From JAFMDF01 sp964644655 (lineage in GTDB: Bacteria > Bacteroidota > Bacteroidia > Chitinophagales > Saprospiraceae), in assembly GCA_964644655.1 (NCBI GenBank), contig CAZXYA010000428.1, positions 1 to 8,122 on the forward strand: a DNA stretch of 8,122 nucleotides, written 5' to 3'. The stretch's first letter is position 1, and every line of letters begins with the position of its first letter. The notes under the pieces were generated by a model. The model saw nothing but the letters and a program-made list of their open reading frames with translations. It did no database searches and was not told where the DNA came from. A program made the position numbers and the translations under genes. Below are positions 1-6,444 of the stretch, one piece after another.

Positions 1-2515
1 CTTTAATTTTAGCTTTATCCAATGGGCCACCTTTGATAATTTCATCAATTAGAATACCATCTCCTGTATGGTCATAATTCATAAAAATACCCAAAGAAGC
101 CGTGGCATCTGCATTTGCCACCTTATTGCCGCCATATCTAGCCCCCGCATGAGAGACATTTAATTCGCCCAGCATTTCGGAAAGCATTTCGGTCACTTCA
201 AAGGAATTGCCCAAATGCGGAATATATTTTTCATACTCAGTCTTCATCTGATTCCAATCAATGCCATGAAAATTAGAATGATAAAAAATAGCATTGGTTC
301 TAATCCAAACGTGGTCAAACATGGCTTGCCTTTCTGCCGCTGCATCAAATTCCATTTCGCCTTTAATTTTCACGGCTTCTTTCTTCGCTTTTTCAGGGTC
401 AATTTTGGAAATTTTTCCACTACTTAATAAAAAGAGGTTTTTGCGGTCTTTATCCCATTCTAAGCGTCCGAAATTAGCACCTAATTTTAGGACCATCTTC
501 GTCTCTTTTGTCCGAAGATTGGTACTCCACAAATTCATTCCTTTTTCAAACTGCGACAAATAGTATAATTTCTCGCCATCTTTGGATAGTACCGCATCGC
601 CCAATCGAGAAGAATGAATGGTCATTCGACTCGTTCGATCTTTCATATTTTCCCAGTCAAAGGTCAAATCTTTATCTTTATCTTCTTTTTTATCTTTATC
701 ATCCGCTTTATCACTACTATCTTTATCCTTCTTTTTTCCTTTTTTCTTAGTGTTTTTCTCCGCCGCTTCTTTGGCCTTCTTTTTGGCTTTCTCCGCCTTT
801 TCTTTTTCTTCTTTTTCCACCTCCTCTATTGCTTTTTGCAATTTATAATCTTCATCACTTAAACTATATTTATCCCATGCCTCCTGAGTAAAAAACATGC
901 TATAAACATCACTTTCTGAACGACCACTTGTAGCATAAGATTTTAAGCCATTTTTATTACTAAACCAAATCATTTGTTTCCCTTCATTCACCCATTTAGG
1001 ACTAGAATCATAATACCCACTTTCATTCAAATTCACTCTTTTAGACCCATCCGCAGCCATTAATAAGACTTCTGTATTGTTCAAAGACAAACTCCAATCC
1101 ACTAACAACCATTTACTATCTGGACTCCAAGTAAAATATTTATCCCCATCTCGCATATGGTATAAATCTTTGGGTGTTAAAAGGGTCACTTCTTTTTTAG
1201 TCGCCACATCCATCACCTTCAAGGTGCGTCTACCTTCAATAAAGGCTATTTTTTTTCCGTCAGGCGAATATTTTGCTAAGTAATTATCTGTTTTATTTTC
1301 AATCACAGATGCTTCTTTAACCAAAGTAGCGGCATAGAAAAAAGGTTCTTCTTTTCTCGTTTTTTCTGTTTTGTAAATACTCCATTTTCCATTCCGTTCA
1401 CTACTATAGACGATAGATTCCCCTTCTGGGTCCCAAGTGACAAATCGTTCTTGTTCAGGTGTATTGGTTAATCTTTTGGTGAAGGACTCTCCAACAGAAG
1501 TCACAAAAACTTCTCCCCTAGCGATAAAAGCAATTTCTTTTCCATTTGGAGAAACCGCCATTTCATTAATCCCGCCATTAATGGAGATGAATTTATCATT
1601 ATTATTTTTGTCTTGAGTTCTAATAGTAATGGCTACCTTTTGCGGCTGTTCCCCTTCCTTCATGGTGTATAATTCGCCATCAAAACCAAAGCTCAAAATT
1701 CCATTTCCTATGCTCAAAAAACGAACGGGATGTAATTTAAAGTTCGTCAACTGTTGCTTTTGCTTTGGATTATCTAAGGCCATTTTATGGACATTAAAAG
1801 TGCCGCTTTCTTCACTCAAATAATAAATACTTTTTTCATCTGCACTTAAAATGGGTTGTCTATCTTCGCCTTCATAAGTCGTAATCATTTTATGCGTATC
1901 GGTCGCCACATCGTAGCTCCAAATATCTCTGGCAATGGAAGAAGTATGATGCTTTCGCCATTCATTTTCGCCTCCTTTTTTATCGTGATAATATAGCTGT
2001 TTACCATCTTTACTTACTTGCACATATTCCGTTGGAAACGTAAAAACTTGATTGATTCTACCTCCTTTTACTGGCACACTATACAATTCTGATTGTGACC
2101 GATGTGGATATTGTCGATGCTTCACTTCATCTTGTCGCAATGCCCCAAATAATACCGCCGAATCATCTGCAGAAAAAGTAAAAGGTTGTTCATTATTAGA
2201 ATGAAAAGTTAATCGAGTTGCAGGTCCGCCCATCGCATCCATTGTAAACACATCAAAATTGCCATAACGGTCAGAAGCAAAGGCTAATTTAGCACCATCT
2301 TTGCTCCAAACTGCCATATAATCATGAGCATCGTGGTAGGTCAATTGGATGGCATTTCCGCCCGCAGTAGGCACTTTGTATAAGTCGCCTTTGTAGGTAA
2401 ACACGATTTGGGTTCCATCGGGAGAAATGGTGGCAGAACGTACCCATTTTGGGTTGATTTGCGCTACTAATAGCATTGGGAAAAACAGTAGGGAGAAGAA
2501 CAGTCTTAATTTCAT
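1..2515 (-). CDS. Tricorn-like S41 family peptidase, secreted, C-terminus cut off by the window edge
   Basis: Translating the minus strand from the ATG at 2515 gives 838 uninterrupted codons to the left edge. The signal peptide is MKLRLFFSLLFFPMLLVA, with likely cleavage before Q19, so the protein is exported to the periplasm or beyond. Residues ~20-560 hold many PD40/TolB-like blades (for example ATISPDGTQIVF near residue 28 and AKYSPDGKKIAFIEG near 420), as in Tricorn's first propeller. A lysine/aspartate-rich linker follows at 564-616. A second propeller runs to ~710, then a Tricorn C1-like core with the motif GELNVSHAG. Ser788-His789 match the Ser-His pair that includes Tricorn's catalytic histidine. 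A PDZ-like segment starts at ~802 (SLGIFMNYDHTGDGILIDEI). The C2 half with the nucleophilic serine lies outside the window. Tricorn-family enzymes degrade oligopeptides; that activity is inferred here. No frameshift was seen. The leader lacks a Shine-Dalgarno sequence, and the start is supported by the signal peptide. Confidence 0.93.
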   Translation of the reverse strand, partial: MKLRLFFSLLFFPMLLVAQINPKWVRSATISPDGTQIVFTYKGDLYKVPTAGGNAIQLTYHDAHDYMAVWSKDGAKLAFASDRYGNFDVFTMDAMGGPATRLTFHSNNEQPFTFSADDSAVLFGALRQDEVKHRQYPHRSQSELYSVPVKGGRINQVFTFPTEYVQVSKDGKQLYYHDKKGGENEWRKHHTSSIARDIWSYDVATDTHKMITTYEGEDRQPILSADEKSIYYLSEESGTFNVHKMALDNPKQKQQLTNFKLHPVRFLSIGNGILSFGFDGELYTMKEGEQPQKVAITIRTQDKNNNDKFISINGGINEMAVSPNGKEIAFIARGEVFVTSVGESFTKRLTNTPEQERFVTWDPEGESIVYSSERNGKWSIYKTEKTRKEEPFFYAATLVKEASVIENKTDNYLAKYSPDGKKIAFIEGRRTLKVMDVATKKEVTLLTPKDLYHMRDGDKYFTWSPDSKWLLVDWSLSLNNTEVLLMAADGSKRVNLNESGYYDSSPKWVNEGKQMIWFSNKNGLKSYATSGRSESDVYSMFFTQEAWDKYSLSDEDYKLQKAIEEVEKEEKEKAEKAKKKAKEAAEKNTKKKGKKKDKDSSDKADDKDKKEDKDKDLTFDWENMKDRTSRMTIHSSRLGDAVLSKDGEKLYYLSQFEKGMNLWSTNLRTKETKMVLKLGANFGRLEWDKDRKNLFLLSSGKISKIDPEKAKKEAVKIKGEMEFDAAAERQAMFDHVWIRTNAIFYHSNFHGIDWNQMKTEYEKYIPHLGNSFEVTEMLSEMLGELNVSHAGARYGGNKVANADATASLGIFMNYDHTGDGILIDEIIKGGPLDKAKIK

Positions 2516-2536
2516 TTTATTTAATTGTGTGGTTAG

Positions 2537-2548
2537 GTTTATATAAAC
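2537..2548. promoter_or_regulatory. 12-bp perfect palindrome upstream of the Tricorn-like gene
   Basis: GTTTATATAAAC is its own reverse complement and lies 22-33 bases upstream of the peptidase ATG, about where a core promoter would be expected. Next to it, AAACT/AGTTT form a further short inverted repeat (2546-2557). No TAnnTTTG box was found in this 126-bp gap. The palindrome could be an operator or simply an AT-rich promoter segment; its role is inferred from position only. Confidence 0.3.
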
Positions 2549-2641
2549 TTGAGTTTGTCAACTATTTTTTGGCATTAGCAATTTTTTCAGCTCACTACTT
2601 ACTGTTATGGCATTACATTGTAAATGATGATTTCTAAGTCC

Positions 2642-4219
2642 TTATTGAATTTCTTCTATTCGCCCGTGTAGTTGTTTATCCATAAATCCAAGTCCAAAAA
2701 GCAATACTCGTTTGTTGTTTCCCAGATAAGGTTCGTAATATTTTTTTGATTTAATTTGTTTTAATGCACGTCTAGAGAGGGTAGATACTTGTTTGATTTT
2801 GGTATTTTGGGAAAATTTAAATTCCATGATGTACACTTTATCTGTTAATTCCAATACTGCATCAATTCTACCTTTGTCGGTTTCTTTTTCTAATAGCAAT
2901 TTAAAGCCAACCATTCTTAGCATTAAATAGGTGAGGGAATGATAATACGCCTCTTTTGGAATATGTAAACGACTTGGAATATCTGATAAAAAACTTTGGA
3001 ATTTTTGCAAAAACTTAGGAATGTCTTCTGCAATTAGGGCATCTCGAAGTGCAAATCTTTCGGGCTGCATCACCATTTCATCCTTGTTTAAAAAGGCAGC
3101 CGCAATATAAGTTAAGAAAGAATGCCGAACTTCTTCGTTAGGGTAATTTAGAAAGTAATGAGAACGCAAGCCTTCTCGTCCCGCTTTTTCTATCGTTAAA
3201 TAACCCGTTTGATAAAGTAAGGGGATTAAAGGAAATTTTTTAATCTGTTGGGTACTACCTGTTAAGTCATCCACTTTTAAATGTTCAAATTCTTCTGGAA
3301 GTTGTTTTTGTTTTTTGATTAAATCAATTAAAAAAGTAGGCGTGCCTGTAGAAAACCAATAATTTCTAAATTCAAATTCGGTAAATAGTTTAAGTATAGA
3401 AAATGGATTGTATAATTTATTAACACCGTCAAAAGAAAAGCCATTATACCATTCTTTTATCCCCGGCAAAATTTCTGAAACAGACATGGAAAAAGTATCC
3501 GCCAGTTTTTCCAAATACGCTTGAAAATAGGTTTCTAGTTCCTGTTGCGTAAAGCCCGCTATCGTACTATACGCCTTATTCATGGATATATCATCCAAGT
3601 TATTCAAGCCCGAAAAAACGCTTACTTTAGAAAAACGACTTACGCCCGTCAGCAGCACAAAACGCAAATGACCGTCCAACCCTTTCATTGTACCGTATAA
3701 ATTGCGCAGCACATTTCGATTTTCTTCAAATTGTTGCTCATTTGTCAAAGAATCGACCAAGGGTTTATCATACTCATCTACTAGAACTACGACCTTACCA
3801 TTATATTTTTCAGATAAACCTAAGATTAATTCTTTAAAAGCATTGGCAATAACTTTATTCTTCAATTCAAGGTCATATTCCCTAGCAATCGTTTGTAAAT
3901 TTTCTAATAATGAAATATTGAAAACCTCCAAACTAGTACTATAATCCACCAAAGAATAGTCGATATGCACAACAGGATAAAAAGTCCAATCTTTTTCTTT
4001 ATCGTAGATGTATAAATCTTTGAATAGTTCTTTTTTACCTAAGAAAAAAGATTTTAAGGTGGTTAGCAGAAGTGATTTTCCAAAACGGCGAGGACGCGCA
4101 AAGAAATAATACTTTCCTTGCCGAATTAAATCATAAATAAGTTTGGTTTTATCCACATATATCATCTCTTCTTCGATGATATTTTCAAATGTTTGTATGC
4201 TGATAGGTAGTCTCTTCAT
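2642..4219 (-). CDS. AAA-ATPase-like protein with C-terminal PD-(D/E)XK nuclease domain (DUF1703 type)
   Basis: This 525-residue protein matches the common AAA-ATPase_like + PDDEXK_9 (DUF1703) architecture in length and layout. The N-terminus has the family signature YVDKTKLIYDLI (21-32). A modified Walker A, RPRRFGKS (42-49), lacks the usual first glycine but keeps Lys48-Ser49. Walker B is VVVLVDEYD (143-151, Asp148/Glu149), followed by a sensor-like strand RFVLLTGVSRF (186-196). A helical middle region leads to the nuclease fold at ~435-515, with Glu444, Asp453 in GRIDAVLEL, and Glu466-Phe-Lys468 in MEFKF. ALKQIKSKKYYEPY (485-498) is the usual last helix. All expected active-site residues are present, so the protein could bind ATP and cut DNA. 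The biological role is not established; such genes often occur in many copies in Bacteroidota and may be linked to defence or genome mobility. It lies 44 bp after the oxidoreductase stop on the same strand and has its own candidate promoter. Confidence 0.9.
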   Translation of the reverse strand: MKRLPISIQTFENIIEEEMIYVDKTKLIYDLIRQGKYYFFARPRRFGKSLLLTTLKSFFLGKKELFKDLYIYDKEKDWTFYPVVHIDYSLVDYSTSLEVFNISLLENLQTIAREYDLELKNKVIANAFKELILGLSEKYNGKVVVLVDEYDKPLVDSLTNEQQFEENRNVLRNLYGTMKGLDGHLRFVLLTGVSRFSKVSVFSGLNNLDDISMNKAYSTIAGFTQQELETYFQAYLEKLADTFSMSVSEILPGIKEWYNGFSFDGVNKLYNPFSILKLFTEFEFRNYWFSTGTPTFLIDLIKKQKQLPEEFEHLKVDDLTGSTQQIKKFPLIPLLYQTGYLTIEKAGREGLRSHYFLNYPNEEVRHSFLTYIAAAFLNKDEMVMQPERFALRDALIAEDIPKFLQKFQSFLSDIPSRLHIPKEAYYHSLTYLMLRMVGFKLLLEKETDKGRIDAVLELTDKVYIMEFKFSQNTKIKQVSTLSRRALKQIKSKKYYEPYLGNNKRVLLFGLGFMDKQLHGRIEEIQ

Positions 4220-4239
4220 ATAGTTGCTACTAGTTCATA

Positions 4240-4247
4240 CAAAGATA
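4240..4247 (-). promoter_or_regulatory. candidate Bacteroidota -7 promoter box for the AAA-ATPase-like gene
   Basis: On the minus strand the sequence is TATCTTTG, a perfect TAnnTTTG match, 20 bases upstream of the ATG at 4219. It would give a leader of only about 14 bases. No good -33 TTG was seen at the usual spacing; that region overlaps the end of the oxidoreductase gene. If real, the ATPase gene can be expressed independently of the oxidoreductase in front of it. Confidence 0.4.
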
Positions 4248-4263
4248 GCATTTTTGTCATTAA

Positions 4264-5280
4264 TCACACCTTTACTACTACTTTCCCAATCGTCTGCCCA
4301 GTCTGAAATAACTTAATAGCATCCACCAAATTAGGAAACTCAAAAACATGCCCAACATGCGGCTTTCCAATATCCAAATCTTTTAATTCCTCAATCAAGC
4401 TATGCATTAAAGGGATTCGTTCGTATAAATAAATCAAATTAAAGCCTAAAATGCCTTTATTAATTTCAGACATAGATTGCGGGTCAATCATTGGACGAGT
4501 CAGGTGTTCCCATAAGACTTTAAAATAATTAGGTCGGCTTCCTGGCGAAGCATATCGAGCAGCCCCATAAAAAATCACTCGACCTTCGGGTGCTAAAATA
4601 TCATAAGAATTTTTAAAAAAAGAGCCGCCTATACACTCCATTACCATATTCAATTCTCGTCCATCTAATGCTTTGGTCAAATCCTTTTTGAAGGTCGATT
4701 TATTCCGAACGATGACCTCATCATAGCCTTCTTTTTTGACAAAATCTATTTTCTTTGAACTACCAACTGTACCAATAGTGTACGCCCCATATTTTTTTGC
4801 AATTCGATTAGCTAAAATACCAACCCCTCCTGCGGCACTATGCACTAAAATAGTATAATTTTCCCGAATCGCTCCTAAGTTTTTTAAGCCATAAAAAGCG
4901 GTCAATACTTGCACTAAATAAGCGGCGCCTTCCTCAAAAGTCCAACCATCGGGCAAGGGCAGAATGTGTCCTTCATCCATATTCAGATGTGAGGTATAGC
5001 CACCAAAACGAGTAACGCCCATGATTTTGTCGCCTACTTTATAGGTCTTAGCATCGGGCCCAACTTTGATGACTTCGCCTGAATATTCTAAGCCTGGAAT
5101 AAAAGTCCCTTTTGGTGTCGCACTATATAAACCAAACATGGCAAAAATATCTGCAAAATTTAGCCCGATGGCTTTGACAGCAATGGTGACTTCATCGCCT
5201 ATAGGTTCGGCTAATTCCGATTTAACTAATTTTAAATTGGCAATACTGCCTGCTTTGAGTTGGTAAGATTGTCTTTGCAT
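4264..5280 (-). CDS. zinc-independent MDR family oxidoreductase (quinone reductase / VAT-1 type)
   Basis: From the ATG at 5280 this is a 338-residue medium-chain dehydrogenase/reductase. The N-terminal GroES-like domain has GLNFADIFAMFGLY (39-52) and PGLEYSGEV (62-70), both typical of the quinone oxidoreductase/VAT-1 branch. The Rossmann nucleotide site is SAAGGVG (148-154) in LVHSAAGGVG, which usually binds NADPH in this branch. The C-terminus GKVVVKV (332-338) is also typical. The GHE motif and cysteine cluster of zinc alcohol dehydrogenases are absent, so zinc-independent reduction of quinones or enones in the cytoplasm is expected; the substrate is unknown. A GTG at 5298 would add six residues (MNRTIS). 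I prefer the ATG because the family's conserved region starts right after it, but the GTG cannot be excluded. It is the first gene of the minus-strand run and diverges from the DUF2461 gene. Confidence 0.92.
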   Translation of the reverse strand: MQRQSYQLKAGSIANLKLVKSELAEPIGDEVTIAVKAIGLNFADIFAMFGLYSATPKGTFIPGLEYSGEVIKVGPDAKTYKVGDKIMGVTRFGGYTSHLNMDEGHILPLPDGWTFEEGAAYLVQVLTAFYGLKNLGAIRENYTILVHSAAGGVGILANRIAKKYGAYTIGTVGSSKKIDFVKKEGYDEVIVRNKSTFKKDLTKALDGRELNMVMECIGGSFFKNSYDILAPEGRVIFYGAARYASPGSRPNYFKVLWEHLTRPMIDPQSMSEINKGILGFNLIYLYERIPLMHSLIEELKDLDIGKPHVGHVFEFPNLVDAIKLFQTGQTIGKVVVKV

Positions 5281-5301
5281 GGAAATTGTGCGGTTCACGA
5301 T

Positions 5302-5340
5302 TTACGGCCTGCTCCGATTTTTATAGGAGGTCTGTCGTAA
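5302..5340 (-). promoter_or_regulatory. possible structured leader of the oxidoreductase mRNA
   Basis: Read on the minus strand, outer arms TTACG/CGTAA enclose inner arms CTCC/GGAG with a 10-base loop and a 6/5-base internal loop. The element starts 4 bases upstream of the GTG and 21 bases upstream of the preferred ATG, so it would be transcribed if the -7 box at 5377-5384 is used. The stems are short (5 and 4 bp), so stability is modest. It matches no riboswitch class I recognise. Confidence 0.22.
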
Positions 5341-5376
5341 GCATTTTTCAGAATAAAAGTGAATTAAGTAGTAGGA

Positions 5377-5384
5377 CAAAAATA
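5377..5384 (-). promoter_or_regulatory. candidate Bacteroidota -7 promoter box for the oxidoreductase gene
   Basis: On the minus strand the sequence is TATTTTTG, an exact TAnnTTTG match, 96 bases upstream of the preferred ATG. A TTTG lies further upstream (5412-5415), but its 27-base spacing is longer than the usual ~19-21. The call therefore rests on the -7 box alone. It would give a leader of about 90 bases that includes the hairpin at 5302-5340. Confidence 0.35.
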
Positions 5385-5400
5385 AACTAACATTTTTTAC

Positions 5401-5435
5401 CACATAGTAGACAAAGTTCATAAAGTACACATAGT
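5401..5435. repeat. CACATAGT direct repeat, possible fragment of a dispersed intergenic repeat
   Basis: CACATAGT occurs at 5401-5408 and again at 5428-5435, with an intervening segment of similar composition (ACAAAG, TAAAGTA). Short CACATAG-type repeats in non-coding DNA of some Bacteroidota are something I recall but cannot verify. No coding potential or target-site duplication was seen. Confidence 0.25.
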
Positions 5436-5517
5436 TTTTGACGAGTACAGTTTAATTTTATTTTACAAAGTTGTTAACTTAATTATGTCCAATTACTTAG
5501 AAACCTACGAATTTATC

Positions 5518-5543
5518 AAAAAAGAGGCTTCCTCCTTTTAAAA
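5518..5543. terminator. short hairpin flanked by A and T runs, terminator-like
   Basis: AAAAGAGG (5520-5527) pairs with CCTCCTTTT (5531-5539) around a CTT loop, with one bulged C at 5535. Read on the minus strand, the stem is followed by a run of six T (5518-5523 in plus coordinates); on the plus strand only four T follow. No gene seen here needs a terminator at this site, so it could be a barrier between the divergent genes, a leader structure, or chance. Confidence 0.22.
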
Positions 5544-5600
5544 TATCGTAAATTAGCATCAAATATACTCATTCTTTCCTACTACACAATTAAAATTGTT

Positions 5601-6266
5601 ATGGCCTACTTTACTAAAGACTACCTCAATTTTCTAACAGAATTAGAAAGTAATAATAACCGAGATTGGTTCAACGATAATAAAAAGCGTTTTAAAGACA
5701 ATGTTGAAGCGCCTTTCAAAGCTTTTTTGCAAGACTTGATTGATACGGCTAGTGCAGCCGATACTCGAATTTCTATTACACCAAAGGAGGCGATGTTTCG
5801 TATTTATAAAGACATTCGTTTTTCCAAAGATAAAACACCTTATAAAACACATCTGTCTGCTATTGTTGGCGAAGGTGGACGGAAAGGCATGAAACCAAAT
5901 GGCATTTATCTGCATTCAGGTTTTAATGAATTTGGCATTTTTGCAGGTGCTTATCGACCACAACCAAAACAAGTAAAATTAATTCGAGAAGCAATAGTCT
6001 CTGATATGGAGGGGTTTCAAGCCATTATAGATAATAAAGATTTTAAAGGAAAGTTTGGTGAAGTCAAAGGAGACCAACACAAGCGTATTCCGAAAGAATT
6101 TGCTGCCGAATACGACAAACAGCCATTATTAATTAAGAAGGCTTTTTATGTCAGTCATGTCTTTCCTGCCGATACGATTCTGCAAGACAATATTATTGAC
6201 ATTTGCATGGAGCATTTTATGGCGGTGCAGGATTTTGGGGAATTTTTATATGCCGCTTATCAATAA
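5601..6266 (+). CDS. DUF2461 domain-containing protein (TIGR02453 family)
   Basis: The 221-residue product has the length and signature segments of the DUF2461 family: NNNRDWFNDNKKRF (18-31), MFRIYKDIRFSKDKTPYKTH (65-84), GIYLHSGFNEFGIFAGAYRP (101-120), KRIPKEF (161-167) and LIKKAFYVSH (177-186). It is soluble, with no signal peptide or membrane segment, so probably cytoplasmic. The conserved Arg/Lys/His-rich core (RIYKDIRFSKDKTPYKTH) suggests binding of a phosphate-containing or acidic ligand, but that is inference; the biochemical function is unknown. The ATG at 5601 is supported because the family's N-terminal helix (YLNFLTELE) starts a few residues later. There is no Shine-Dalgarno sequence, and the leader is AT-rich. 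It diverges from the oxidoreductase and is followed by a repeat-rich gap. Confidence 0.92.
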   Translation: MAYFTKDYLNFLTELESNNNRDWFNDNKKRFKDNVEAPFKAFLQDLIDTASAADTRISITPKEAMFRIYKDIRFSKDKTPYKTHLSAIVGEGGRKGMKPNGIYLHSGFNEFGIFAGAYRPQPKQVKLIREAIVSDMEGFQAIIDNKDFKGKFGEVKGDQHKRIPKEFAAEYDKQPLLIKKAFYVSHVFPADTILQDNIIDICMEHFMAVQDFGEFLYAAYQ

Positions 6267-6318
6267 TTAATTCATTGAGGTCAACTGCTAGTACTATCGA
6301 TGGGTATGTGGGTATGCA

Positions 6319-6330
6319 AAAACATGTTTT
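6319..6330. promoter_or_regulatory. 12-bp perfect palindrome between the DUF2461 gene and the tandem inverted repeats
   Basis: AAAACATGTTTT is self-complementary and lies 53 bases after the DUF2461 stop and 15 bases before the first inverted-repeat unit. The preceding sequence has a GGGTATG direct repeat (6302-6308, 6310-6316). It could be a second protein-binding site or a weak A/U terminator stem without a clean T tract. The role is unknown. Confidence 0.3.
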
Positions 6331-6344
6331 AAATTTAATTATTC

Positions 6345-6435
6345 TTTGACGACAAGAACTTACAAAACAGACTTATCGTCAAATAATAATTTATTTTTTG
6401 ACGATAAGTCTATTCAAAACACGCTTATCGTCAAA
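6345..6435. repeat. two tandem 39-bp inverted-repeat units upstream of the ATPase/DUF234 gene
   Basis: Unit 1 (6345-6383) has arms TTTGACGACAAG and CTTATCGTCAAA. Unit 2 (6397-6435) has arms TTTGACGATAAG and CTTATCGTCAAA. Both have a 15-base spacer, and the units are 13 bases apart, giving a 52-base period. Three of the four arms are identical; the first differs by one C/T change. The spacers diverge except for CAAAACA at spacer positions 7-13. Perfect arm conservation with drifting spacers suggests selection on the arms as protein-binding sites, or hairpin/cruciform formation. The second unit ends 9 bases before the candidate -7 box of the downstream gene, so an operator is the simplest reading. 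No transposase is present, and no target duplications were identified. Confidence 0.85.
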
Positions 6436-6444
6436 AAATATAAC

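Larger units (their letters stand above)
5281..5600. other. divergent intergenic region between the oxidoreductase and DUF2461 genes
   Basis: This 320-bp AT-rich stretch separates two divergently read genes and must hold both promoters. From the left it contains the alternative GTG start, a possible leader hairpin (5302-5340), a -7 box for the minus-strand gene (5377-5384), a CACATAGT direct repeat (5401-5435), an 18-codon reading frame (5485-5541) judged non-coding, and a hairpin (5518-5543). Six-base arms ACAATT/AATTGT flank two bases just before the DUF2461 ATG (5586-5599). No RNA gene or mobile-element gene was recognised. No exact TAnnTTTG box was found for the plus-strand gene. Confidence 0.7.

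Noticed and set aside
215..1823. Several plus-strand open frames (such as 294-563, 614-862, 1077-1283 and 1629-1823), including a very Phe/Ser/Leu-rich one.
   Set aside because: They are antisense to the uninterrupted Tricorn-like gene; the Phe-rich frame is the complement of its lysine-rich linker and does not resemble a real membrane protein.
2521..2641. Rho-independent terminator after the AAA-ATPase-like gene.
   Set aside because: Only a 5-bp TTACA/TGTAA stem with a one-base loop was seen and no T tract follows on the minus strand.
3702..3944. Plus-strand 80-codon frame.
   Set aside because: Lies wholly antisense to the Walker B region of the AAA-ATPase-like gene, with no recognisable domain.
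5066..5266. Plus-strand 66-codon frame.
   Set aside because: Antisense to the N-terminal domain of the oxidoreductase; no family features.
4264..5280. Zinc-dependent alcohol dehydrogenase.
   Set aside because: The GHE zinc motif is replaced by PGLEYSG and the structural cysteine cluster is missing.
5485..5541. 18-codon frame MSNYLETYEFIKKEASSF as a coding gene.
   Set aside because: Too short, no homology recognised, no promoter in place; kept only as a possible leader-peptide idea.
5643..5915. Minus-strand 90-codon frame.
   Set aside because: Antisense to the conserved core of the DUF2461 gene.
6345..6435. CRISPR array.
   Set aside because: Only two units, arms in alternating orientation, spacers of 13-15 bases and no cas genes; this is a tandem inverted repeat, not a CRISPR.
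6345..6435. Miniature inverted-repeat transposable element.
   Set aside because: The arms are internal to 39-bp units, no target-site duplication is evident, and the position right at a promoter fits an operator better. Not fully excluded.
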